Below, piece by piece: positions 1-7,502 of a stretch of DNA of 7,502 nucleotides. Location: positions 1 to 7,502 of the forward strand of contig JAGWRY010000296.1 in the NCBI GenBank assembly GCA_028869495.1, written 5' to 3'. How positions within the stretch are numbered: position 1 is the first letter of the stretch; each line of letters opens with the position of its first letter. The DNA comes from Elusimicrobiota bacterium. GTDB lineage: Bacteria; Elusimicrobiota; Elusimicrobia; UBA1565; UBA9628. The notes under the pieces are model-generated. The model was given only the letters and a program-made list of their open reading frames with translations. It made no database searches and was not told the origin of the DNA. The position numbers and the translations under genes are program-made.

Positions 1-903
<903 letters not shown>

Positions 904-920
904 GGGGTCGCTCTCTCGCG

Positions 921-1223
921 TCAGTTGGTCGGGACGTACCCGATCTTGTGGAATCGAACTCCGTAGCGGCGCCGTCCGGCGGGAGCCGAGCCCGCGTGGC
1001 GGACCTCGCCGCGCAGCTGGAGGGCCGGGGACAGCCTCAGGTGGAGAGTCATCCCCTCCTCGAGCTCGGCGTCGCTCTCGAACGTCATGCCGCCGGCGGA
1101 CAGGTCGGCGATGACGCCGCGGCAGCGCCCCTCGGGCGCGCCCGGCAGGGCGAAGTCGAAGGACGCCCCGACCGGCGTGCGGGGGTGGCGCCTCTGGTCC
1201 GGCGATGAAATCCGTTCGTTCAC
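921..1223 (-). CDS. Stand-alone PilZ domain protein (putative c-di-GMP receptor)
   Basis: This 100-residue protein consists almost entirely of one PilZ domain. PilZ domains bind cyclic di-GMP through an RxxxR motif and a D/NxSxxG motif. Both are visible: RRHPR at residues 11-15 (R11 and R15) and DLSAGG at 40-45 (D40, S42, G45). The C-terminal RYGVRFHKIG near 86-95 matches the last beta strand of PilZ domains. The start chosen is GTG at 1223, because AGGAG lies six bases upstream and no in-frame ATG precedes the domain. An in-frame GTG at 1244, overlapping the atpG stop, would add seven residues but has a poorer ribosome site. The gene lies 17 bases after atpG and 17 bases before atpD, so co-transcription with ATP synthase is very likely. 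The domain call comes from motifs; ligand binding and the target are inference. Confidence 0.88.
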   Translation of the reverse strand: MNERISSPDQRRHPRTPVGASFDFALPGAPEGRCRGVIADLSAGGMTFESDAELEEGMTLHLRLSPALQLRGEVRHAGSAPAGRRRYGVRFHKIGYVPTN

Positions 1224-1229
1224 GATTCT

Positions 1230-1234
1230 CTCCT
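1230..1234 (-). promoter_or_regulatory. Ribosome binding site of the PilZ gene
   Basis: AGGAG on the minus strand, six bases before the GTG at 1223. It supports that non-ATG start over the in-frame GTG at 1244 and over longer readings of the frame that would run back through atpG. Confidence 0.7.
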
Positions 1235-1240
1235 GGGCCG

Positions 1241-2143
1241 TCACGACGCGAGCGCCTCGGCTCCGCCGACGAGCTCGGCGATCTCCTTGGTGATCAGCGC
1301 CTGGCGGGTCCTGTTCGCCTCGAGGTTCAGCGAGTCGCGCATCTCCTTCGCGTTCTTCGAGGCCGCGTCCATCGCGTTCATGCGCGCGGCCAGCTCCGCC
1401 GCCTGCGACTCGAGCAGGATGCGGTAGAGCTGGGCCTTCACGTGGCGCGGCAGGAGGGCGGCGAGGAGCTCCGGGCGCCGCGGCTCGAAGCCGTAGTCCG
1501 GAAGCTCGACGGCGTCGGGCACGACCTCGGGCGTCGGGATCGGGAGGAGCGCCCCGGTCAGCAGGCGCTGCTGGGCGACGGACTTGAACTCGTTGTAGAG
1601 GACGGTGACGCGCGAAACGCCCTTGTTCAGGTACGCGTCGATCGCGGCGTCGCCGACCAGCTCCGCGTGCGCGAAGGAGATCTTCGGGAAGACCCCGACG
1701 AGCTCCGCCAGGATCTCGACGTCGACGCCGCGCAGGCGGCGGACGAAGTCGCGGCCCTTGCGCCCGACCGCGACGCAGCAGGTCTTCGTCCCGCGCCGCT
1801 CGCGGAACCACTCGGCCGCCGCGCGCAGGGCGTTCGCGTTGAACGCGCCGCACAGGCCCTTGTCGCCGGTCACGAGGATCAGCAGCTCCGGGCCCGAGCG
1901 GGCGCGCCCGGCGAAGAACGGGTGCAGGGTGCTCTCGGCGCCGGCCGCCGCGTCCTCGCGCTCCTGCAGGAGCGCGAGCTCGCGCACGAGGCGCTCCATC
2001 TTCGTCGCGAACGGCCGCGCCGAGAGGATCGAGTTCTGCGAACGGCGCATGCGCGCCGCGGCGACCATCTTCATCGCCTTCGTGATCTGCTCGGTGGACT
2101 TGACCGACTTGATCTTGCGGCGGATCTCTCTCAGGGAGGGCAT
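1241..2143 (-). CDS. atpG: F1 ATP synthase subunit gamma
   Basis: Gamma is the central rotating shaft of F1, linking the c-ring to the alpha3beta3 head. The 300-residue length is normal for the family (about 285-300). The N-terminal helix is recognisable (IRRKIKSVKSTEQITKAMKM, residues 7-26, then VAAARMRR). The conserved TGDKGLCGAFN, normally S/TDKGLCGGFN, is at 92-102. The C-terminal helix with AARMNAMDAASKNA (252-265) and NRTRQALITKEIAEL (277-291) is also clear. The ATG at 2143 lies one base after the epimerase stop, with GAGG six bases upstream inside the epimerase coding end, which points to translational coupling. Unusually, its upstream neighbour is not atpA but an epimerase gene, and its downstream neighbour is a PilZ gene rather than atpD. 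The protein itself shows nothing abnormal. Confidence 0.98.
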   Translation of the reverse strand: MPSLREIRRKIKSVKSTEQITKAMKMVAAARMRRSQNSILSARPFATKMERLVRELALLQEREDAAAGAESTLHPFFAGRARSGPELLILVTGDKGLCGAFNANALRAAAEWFRERRGTKTCCVAVGRKGRDFVRRLRGVDVEILAELVGVFPKISFAHAELVGDAAIDAYLNKGVSRVTVLYNEFKSVAQQRLLTGALLPIPTPEVVPDAVELPDYGFEPRRPELLAALLPRHVKAQLYRILLESQAAELAARMNAMDAASKNAKEMRDSLNLEANRTRQALITKEIAELVGGAEALAS

Positions 2144-2144
2144 G

Positions 2145-3068
2145 TCAGGCCTCGGCTCCGGCGGGCTTGCGGCTGCCGCCGATGTAATCCTGGATCCCGC
2201 GCTCGGCGGTCCACCGCGCGGCGAAGCCGAAGGCCTTGCGCGCCTTCGCCGGGTCGCCGAGCGTTTCGTTCTGGTAGAACGAATACGGGTTCTTGAAATA
2301 TTCGGGCGCGAAACTCGTGCCGAGCGCGTCGTTGAGCGCCGCGACGACCGCGTTGAAGTCGGTCTTGCGGCCGGTGCAGCAGTTGTAGACGCCGGGCGCG
2401 GCCTTCTCGAACGCGCGAACGTTCGCGTCGACGACGTCCTTCACGTAGATGTGGTCGCGGTACTGCTCGCCGAACTCGAAGATGCGCGGGCGCTTGCCCG
2501 CCTTCATCTGCAGCGACAGCTGCCATATCATGCTCGCGTACTTGCCTTTGTGCGCCTCGCGCGGGCCGAAGACGTTGAAATAGCGCAGGCCGACGGCCCG
2601 GACGCCCTTCGCCTTCTCGGCGACGGTTTCCATGACCGCCTTCGAGAAGCCGTAGACGTTCAGCGGCTTCGGCGCCGCGCCCTCGCGCTGCGGGACGGGA
2701 AGGTCGCCGTAGGTCGCGGCCGACGACGCGTAGACGACCTTCTTCACGCGGGTCTTCCGCGCCCACTCGAGCAGGTCGCGGAACGCCTCGACGTTGACGC
2801 GCATCATCAGGCGCTGATCGGCCACGGTCGTGTCGGTGATCGCGGCCTGATGGAAGACCGCGTCCGCCCGGCCGACGCGCGGCGACCAGTACGCGACGTC
2901 TCCGACGTCGGCGGCGATCACGTCCCCGGGGAAGCCCTGGAGGTTCTTGAAGTCTCCGTTCGAGAAATCGTCCAGCGCGACGACGTCCCAGCCGCGGGAC
3001 GACAGCTCCCACGCGATGTTCGAGCCGACGAAGCCGGCCGCTCCGGTGACCAGCGCGCGGGGCTTCAT
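2145..3068 (-). CDS. hldD: NAD(P)-dependent sugar-nucleotide epimerase, ADP-L-glycero-D-manno-heptose-6-epimerase type
   Basis: This is an extended short-chain dehydrogenase/epimerase of 307 residues. HldD converts ADP-D-glycero- to ADP-L-glycero-beta-D-manno-heptose, the donor of inner-core LPS heptose, in the cytoplasm. The Rossmann motif TGAAGFVG is at residues 8-15, and an acidic LDD (32-34) follows the second strand. The HldD-like blocks are ASSAATYG (114-121), KPLNVYGFSK (134-143, with YxxxK at Y139/K143) and RYFNVFGPREAHKGKYASM (162-180). In the last block K174 matches the second catalytic Lys of E. coli HldD. FEFGEQYRDHIYVKDV (197-212) also fits. The ATG at 3068 has GGAGG five bases upstream and overlaps the preceding stop as ATGA, which rules out an in-frame extension back to 3227. 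The gene sits between atpA and atpG, an uncommon place. A related GDP- or UDP-sugar epimerase is the alternative, but these motifs favour HldD. Confidence 0.87.
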   Translation of the reverse strand: MKPRALVTGAAGFVGSNIAWELSSRGWDVVALDDFSNGDFKNLQGFPGDVIAADVGDVAYWSPRVGRADAVFHQAAITDTTVADQRLMMRVNVEAFRDLLEWARKTRVKKVVYASSAATYGDLPVPQREGAAPKPLNVYGFSKAVMETVAEKAKGVRAVGLRYFNVFGPREAHKGKYASMIWQLSLQMKAGKRPRIFEFGEQYRDHIYVKDVVDANVRAFEKAAPGVYNCCTGRKTDFNAVVAALNDALGTSFAPEYFKNPYSFYQNETLGDPAKARKAFGFAARWTAERGIQDYIGGSRKPAGAEA

Positions 3069-3549
3069 CGCTTCCTCCGCGCGTCCACGATTGCCGACAG
3101 CGGCAGGGCCTGAGCGAGCACGCACTCGTTGACCTTCGACAACCACTTCGGGGCCGGCTTGCCGAAGGTGGAGGCCAGCGGCGACGCGTAGAGGTTGACG
3201 AGGCTGGCGCAGACGTCGTGGTCCCACGCGGTCAGGCCGTTCGCGGCCTTCTTGTCCGCGTCCAGCTTCTTCAGATAGCGCTTCAGAGACGCCTGGTCGC
3301 GCGCGAGCAGGTCGGCGAACGCGAACGGCGAGTCCTGCTCCGAGACGAAGGAGAAGACCCCGACCACCTCGGGCTTCTTGATCGCGGCCAGAGCCTCGAT
3401 CAGGGACGCGTCGACCATCCCGACGCCGTCGGCCGGGGCCGCCGCGGAGGAGGACGCCTCCGCGGGAGCCGCGGCGCGCGACGCCGCCCCGGCCGCCGCC
3501 GCGAGGGCGGGGGCGAGCAGGAGCAGCGCGGCGGCGGGGAGGATCCGGC

Positions 3550-3553
<4 letters not shown>
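3065..3553 (-). CDS. Exported Ala-rich protein of unknown function
   Basis: I do not recognise this 162-residue protein. It begins MSRILPAAALLLLAPALAAA, a short basic start and a hydrophobic stretch that look like a Sec signal peptide, with likely cleavage after an Ala around residues 18-25. An Ala/Pro/Ser-rich linker follows to about residue 42. The remainder looks globular and helical, with a charged segment (RDQASLKRYLKKLDADKK, residues 85-102) and two cysteines, C115 and C144, that could form a disulfide in the periplasm. No lipobox Cys is seen, so a lipoprotein is unlikely. The ATG at 3553 overlaps the atpA stop as ATGA, and the gene's own stop overlaps the epimerase start the same way. 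It is therefore probably translated by coupling; the nearest AAGGAG lies 17 bases upstream, too far to be a good ribosome site. Third-position GC bias matches its neighbours, supporting a real gene. Confidence 0.82.
3074..3078 (-). promoter_or_regulatory. Ribosome binding site of the epimerase gene
   Basis: GGAGG on the minus strand, five bases before the ATG at 3068 and inside the last codons of the upstream gene. It is one of the strongest Shine-Dalgarno matches in the window and settles the start against the longer open frame beginning at 3227. Confidence 0.75.
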
Positions 3554-5061
<1,508 letters not shown>

Positions 5062-5062
5062 G

Positions 5063-5593
5063 TTATTGGATGCTCTCTCTCAGGCGGCGCAGCTGGCCGC
5101 GCAGGCTTGAATCGAGGACCCAGTCGCCGATCTTGACGGAAACGCCGCCGATCAGCGCGGGGTCCTCCTTGACGTCGAGTTCGATGTCCTTGCCGGCGAA
5201 CGCCTTCAGGCGGGACGCCAGCGTCTTCTGCGCCTCGGGGCTCAGCGCGCGCGCCGAGCGCACGTGCGCCCGCGCGACGCCGCGCTTCTCCGCGGCCAGG
5301 CGCGCGTACACGGAGGCGACCATCGGGAGCAGCTCGTAGCGCTTCTTCTCCAGCAGGAGCTCGATGAAGCGCGTCGTCGTCGCGCCGACCTTGCCCTCCA
5401 GCTCGGCGCGGACCAGCTTCTTCTTGTCGGCCACGGCCGCCCGCGGATGGCGCAGCAGGGCGTCCTGGGGCAGGAGGAGCTTGGCCGCGGCCGCCAGCTC
5501 CGCCTGCACGGCCTGCTCCTCGCGCTTGTCCGCGGCCGCCAGGAACAGGGCCCCGGCGTAGCGGCCGGCCAGGACCCGGTCGGAGGACTTCAT
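5063..5593 (-). CDS. atpH: F1Fo ATP synthase subunit delta
   Basis: Delta joins the top of the F1 head to the peripheral stalk made by subunit b. The length of 176 residues is typical of bacterial delta. The N-terminal RYAGALFLAA (11-20) fits the family's usual RYAxALF block, and the C-terminal domain carries DPALIGGVSVKIGDWVLDSS (144-163) followed by LRGQLRRLRESI, the most conserved part of the family. The start shares one base with the atpF stop (TGATG), so translation is probably coupled. No strong separate ribosome site is visible. It lies between atpF and atpA as in most bacterial operons. Confidence 0.96.
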   Translation of the reverse strand: MKSSDRVLAGRYAGALFLAAADKREEQAVQAELAAAAKLLLPQDALLRHPRAAVADKKKLVRAELEGKVGATTTRFIELLLEKKRYELLPMVASVYARLAAEKRGVARAHVRSARALSPEAQKTLASRLKAFAGKDIELDVKEDPALIGGVSVKIGDWVLDSSLRGQLRRLRESIQ

Positions 5594-6102
5594 CAGTTCG
5601 TTCCCGCCTTCGACGACGCCAGGTCCTTGAAGAACCCGTCGAGGACGACCTTCTGCACGCCCTCGTCCATGGACTTGCCGATCAGCTTCTCGGCCGCCAG
5701 CAGGGACAGGTCGGCGACGTGGCCGCGAAGCTCGGCGACCAGGCGGTTCTTCTCGGCGGCGAGCTCGGCGGAGGTCTTTTGCTTGATCGCCTCGGCGTCG
5801 GCCTCGGCCTGCGCCTTCAGCTTGGCGCGCAGGGCCTCGCCGTCCTTCGCGGCGGCGGCCAGCATCTCGCGGCTCTGCGCGTGCACGCCGGCCAGCTTCT
5901 CCTCGAGCTCCCTCTGGATGCGCTCGGCCTCGGAGCGGGCCTTCTCGGCGGCCAGGCGCTCCTCCTTGAGACGGTAGTCGCGCGCGTCGATGGCGCCGAG
6001 CAGGGGGCCCCAGGCGGCCTTCTTCAAGATGGCCAGCAGGCAGAGGAACGTGACGATCGTCCAGATCATCAGTCCGGGGTCGGGCGTGAGAAGCTTGTCC
6101 AT
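5593..6102 (-). CDS. atpF: Fo ATP synthase subunit b
   Basis: Subunit b forms the peripheral stator stalk. The 169-residue protein has one N-terminal membrane segment (about residues 11-27, IWTIVTFLCLLAILKK) followed by the typical AWGPLLGAIDARDYRLKEER. A long, highly charged Ala/Glu/Lys-rich helix runs to about residue 145 and probably forms the right-handed coiled coil of the b dimer. A short hydrophobic C-terminal part (around VVLDGFFKDL) would contact delta. The ATG at 6102 has AGGAG ten bases upstream. Only one b-type gene is visible between atpE and atpH, so a homodimer is the simplest reading. It is separated from atpE by 87 bases holding a GC-rich inverted repeat, and overlaps atpH by one base. 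Confidence 0.96.
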   Translation of the reverse strand: MDKLLTPDPGLMIWTIVTFLCLLAILKKAAWGPLLGAIDARDYRLKEERLAAEKARSEAERIQRELEEKLAGVHAQSREMLAAAAKDGEALRAKLKAQAEADAEAIKQKTSAELAAEKNRLVAELRGHVADLSLLAAEKLIGKSMDEGVQKVVLDGFFKDLASSKAGTN

Positions 6103-6144
6103 GTTATCGTGACTCCTGCGTCGCTTCGTGCGTCGAGATCGTGG

Positions 6145-6176
6145 CCCCCGGGCGGGAAGTCCGCGCCACCCGGGGG
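6145..6176 (-). other. GC-rich stem-loop in the atpE-atpF gap
   Basis: A perfect 8-bp inverted repeat, CCCCCGGG at 6145-6152 and CCCGGGGG at 6169-6176, encloses 16 bases. The loop can pair further (GCGG at 6152-6155 with CCGC at 6161-6164) as an extension or alternative. No T-run follows it on the transcribed strand, so it is not a standard intrinsic terminator. Lying just after the subunit c gene, it may protect or process the atpE message or reduce read-through, but that role is inferred. The rest of 6103-6189 holds only the atpF ribosome site at 6113-6117. Confidence 0.6.
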
Positions 6177-6189
6177 ACCGGTCGAGCCT

Positions 6190-6474
6190 TTACTTCGTCG
6201 CCTCCGCCGCGGCGGGGGCGGGATTGGCGCTCGGAACGCCTTTGTTCAGCGTCAGCGCCGCCAGCAGCACGGTGACGAGGGCCAGAAGTCCGAGGCCCTC
6301 GATCATCGCGGCCGGGATGATCATCATCGTCTGCAGGGCGCTCAGCGCCTCGGGCTGGCGCGCCGCGCCCTCGAGGGCGGAGCCCGACAGCTTGCCGATG
6401 CCCATGCCGGCGCCGATCACGACGAGACCGGCCCCGACGAACACGCCCAGATACGCAAGACCCAGTGAACCCAT
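6190..6474 (-). CDS. atpE: Fo ATP synthase subunit c
   Basis: Subunit c builds the rotating membrane ring that carries the coupling ion. Two membrane helices are visible, at about residues 5-27 and 47-75, joined by the conserved polar loop ARQPEA (38-43). Helix 1 has the glycine-spaced pattern GAGxxxxGAGMGIG (14-27), and helix 2 carries the essential carboxylate E59 in PAAMIEG. Aligned through the loop with the Na+-type Ilyobacter tartaricus c subunit, the ligand positions Gln32, Val63, Ser66 and Thr67 become I26, M57, G60 and L61. Protons are therefore the likely coupling ion. The 94 residues exceed the usual 70-90 because of an Ala/Pro-rich tail of about 18 residues after TLNK. A strong ribosome site precedes the ATG, and GC-rich inverted repeats lie on both sides of the gene. 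Confidence 0.97.
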   Translation of the reverse strand: MGSLGLAYLGVFVGAGLVVIGAGMGIGKLSGSALEGAARQPEALSALQTMMIIPAAMIEGLGLLALVTVLLAALTLNKGVPSANPAPAAAEATK

Positions 6475-6480
6475 TGTTTG

Positions 6481-6490
6481 CTCTCTCCTT
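6481..6490 (-). promoter_or_regulatory. Ribosome binding site of atpE
   Basis: AAGGAGAGAG on the minus strand, ending six bases before the ATG at 6474. It lies in an A-rich stretch unusual for this GC-rich operon (AACAAAG before it, CAAACA after it). Such an open, purine-rich leader is expected to favour high initiation, matching the need for many c subunits per complex. Confidence 0.7.
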
Positions 6491-6506
6491 CTCTTTGTTC
6501 CGGCCC

Positions 6507-6549
6507 GCGCGAGGCGTCCGGGGTGCGACCTCCGCTCCGGGGCTCGCGC
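6507..6549 (-). other. Inverted repeat in the atpB-atpE gap
   Basis: GCGCGAG at 6507-6513 pairs perfectly with CTCGCGC at 6543-6549 across 29 bases. The loop contains a repeated CCCCGGA (minus-strand reading) and only weak internal pairing. It begins one base after the atpB stop and ends about 17 bases before the atpE ribosome site. No T-run follows on the transcribed strand. It may affect message stability or processing upstream of atpE; in so GC-rich a sequence a chance repeat is also possible. Confidence 0.42.
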
Positions 6550-6550
6550 C

Positions 6551-7312
6551 TCAGTGCGGGTGAACGGACATCGAGACGAAAACGGCGGTCAGGATCATGA
6601 AGATGTACGCCTGCAGGAACGCGACCAGGACGTCCAACAGGTACGCGAACAGCGCTAGCCCCACCGCGCCCGGCGCCGCGGCGGCGCCGACGAAATGGCT
6701 CATCTTCGCGAAGACGAAGATCAGGAACAGGAACGACAGCGAGACGACGTGGCCCGCGATCATGTTCGCGAACAGACGGATGCAGAGCGAGAAGCACTTC
6801 GCGAAGATCCCGATCAGCTCGATCGGGAACAGGATGATCAGCACCGGCCACGGGATGCCGGACGGGGCCAGGTGCTTGAAGTAGCTGACGAGCCCCTGCT
6901 CCTTGATCCCGACGGCGAAGATCATGAACAGGGTCGTGACCGCCATCGCCGCCGGGATGGCGATGTTCGAGGTGGTGCCGGCGGTGAACGGGACCAAGCC
7001 GAAGAGGTTCAGGCCCAGCAGGAAGGCGAACAGGGTCAGGAAGTACGGCAGGAAGTGGTCGGTGTGGTCTCCGAACAGGGGCTTGAGGTTGTCGTCGCGC
7101 AGGAACAGGATCACCGGCTCGACCATCCCGCGGGTCAGGCGGCCGGCGGAGGTCTGAGAGCGCGCCGCGAAGGCGGTGAACGCCGTCAGGAGCAGTCCCG
7201 CCAGCCACATGGACACGATCAGCGGGGAGAGGCCCATGTCCACGGGACCGACCATGAAGTGGAACAGCTTGTGATCGATCAGGTGATGCGCGAGCACGTG
7301 CTCGAAATTCAT
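6551..7312 (-). CDS. atpB: Fo ATP synthase subunit a
   Basis: Subunit a forms the two ion half-channels beside the c-ring. The 253-residue protein has several membrane segments (roughly 30-50, 86-110, 117-136, 155-172, 175-203 and 212-247). The signature helix CIRLFANMIAGH has R179, equivalent to the essential E. coli Arg210, and the last helix carries FLQAYIFMILTAVF with Q234 at the Gln252 position. The E. coli Glu219/His245 pair appears as H188 and D227, an acid/His swap of a kind seen in other families. The N-terminus is His-rich (HVLAHHLIDHKLFHF). The ATG at 7312 has GAGG five bases upstream and overlaps the stop of the upstream AtpI-like gene as ATGA. The 76-base gap to atpE contains an inverted repeat. 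Confidence 0.98.
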   Translation of the reverse strand: MNFEHVLAHHLIDHKLFHFMVGPVDMGLSPLIVSMWLAGLLLTAFTAFAARSQTSAGRLTRGMVEPVILFLRDDNLKPLFGDHTDHFLPYFLTLFAFLLGLNLFGLVPFTAGTTSNIAIPAAMAVTTLFMIFAVGIKEQGLVSYFKHLAPSGIPWPVLIILFPIELIGIFAKCFSLCIRLFANMIAGHVVSLSFLFLIFVFAKMSHFVGAAAAPGAVGLALFAYLLDVLVAFLQAYIFMILTAVFVSMSVHPH

Positions 7313-7502
7313 CTCAGCCTCAGGTGCCTAAAATCCAGCGTCAACTGCAGCGCCGTCAGAACGATCGCGTACGAAAGCAACAAGTATTCCATCGACACGC
7401 CCGCCCGGCGCAGGCCCCAGGCCGCCAGGAGCCCCAGGACCGCCGCGCGCAGCGCGATCCCCCCGCCGAACGCCCGCCAGAACGACTTCGTCGAGCGCTC
7501 GC
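7309..7502 (-). CDS. AtpI-like small membrane protein (partial, C-terminal 63 residues)
   Basis: An open frame enters from the right edge and ends with TGA overlapping the atpB start (ATGA). The visible 63 residues begin ERSTKSFWRAFGGGIALRAA and show two hydrophobic stretches, about residues 11-30 and 38-55, ending in the basic tail DFRHLRLR. A small two-to-four-helix membrane protein directly before atpB is the usual position of AtpI (ATP synthase protein I), thought to help c-ring assembly or Mg2+ supply. Sequence identity is weak in that family, so the call rests mainly on position, hydrophobic pattern and coupling. The N-terminus is outside the window. Confidence 0.68.
   Translation of the reverse strand, partial: ERSTKSFWRAFGGGIALRAAVLGLLAAWGLRRAGVSMEYLLLSYAIVLTALQLTLDFRHLRLR

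Noticed and set aside
1224..1853. In-frame extension of the PilZ gene back through atpG (310 codons in total)
   Set aside because: The extension is an alternative frame of the conserved gamma gene and looks like Arg/Ala-rich noise; the GTG at 1223 with AGGAG is a better start.
1605..3113. A 502-codon plus-strand open frame across atpG and the epimerase
   Set aside because: It spans two well-supported minus-strand genes, has a biased Arg/Ala/Val composition and no domain, and no convincing ribosome site was seen.
3069..3227. Longer N-terminus for the epimerase
   Set aside because: The added 53 residues precede the Rossmann motif, do not resemble the family and overlap the exported protein gene; the ATG at 3068 has GGAGG at ideal spacing.
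6145..6176. Intrinsic transcription terminator between atpE and atpF
   Set aside because: The stem is strong, but no T-run follows on the transcribed strand, and essential b, delta, alpha, gamma and beta genes lie downstream.

Overview
This is a GC-rich bacterial window (about two thirds G+C by eye). It carries most of one F1Fo ATP synthase operon, all on the minus strand, so it reads from the right edge to the left. In transcription order: C-terminal end of a small AtpI-like membrane protein (7309-7502), a (atpB), c (atpE), b (atpF), delta (atpH), alpha (atpA), a small exported protein of unknown function, an HldD-type sugar-nucleotide epimerase, gamma (atpG), a stand-alone PilZ domain protein, and beta (atpD, cut at base 1 after 301 codons). 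Epsilon (atpC) would be expected just beyond the left edge. No tRNA, rRNA, CRISPR array, insertion sequence or clear intrinsic terminator was seen. No promoter was recognised; the operon promoter probably lies beyond the right edge.

The ATP synthase subunits look intact and functional. The nucleotide-binding motifs of alpha and beta, the essential Arg of subunit a and the essential Glu of subunit c are all present. Subunit c lacks the usual Na+-binding ligands, so a proton-driven enzyme is predicted.

The unusual part is the F1 half of the operon, where three genes unrelated to ATP synthase interrupt the standard alpha-gamma-beta-epsilon order. Between alpha and gamma lie a signal-peptide-bearing protein and an ADP-glycero-manno-heptose-6-epimerase-like enzyme, both joined by ATGA stop/start overlaps. 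Between gamma and beta lies a 100-residue PilZ protein with both halves of the c-di-GMP-binding motif, 17 bases from each neighbour. The tight packing implies one transcript, so envelope-sugar synthesis and a possible c-di-GMP receptor would be co-expressed with the ATP synthase.

Only two intergenic gaps exceed 20 bases: 76 bases (6475-6550) and 87 bases (6103-6189). They flank atpE, and each holds a GC-rich inverted repeat. This fits post-transcriptional tuning of subunit c, which is needed in many copies per complex.

The heptose epimerase suggests a Gram-negative, LPS-type envelope. A precise lineage cannot be fixed from the window; an uncultivated high-GC phylum such as Elusimicrobiota is only a guess.
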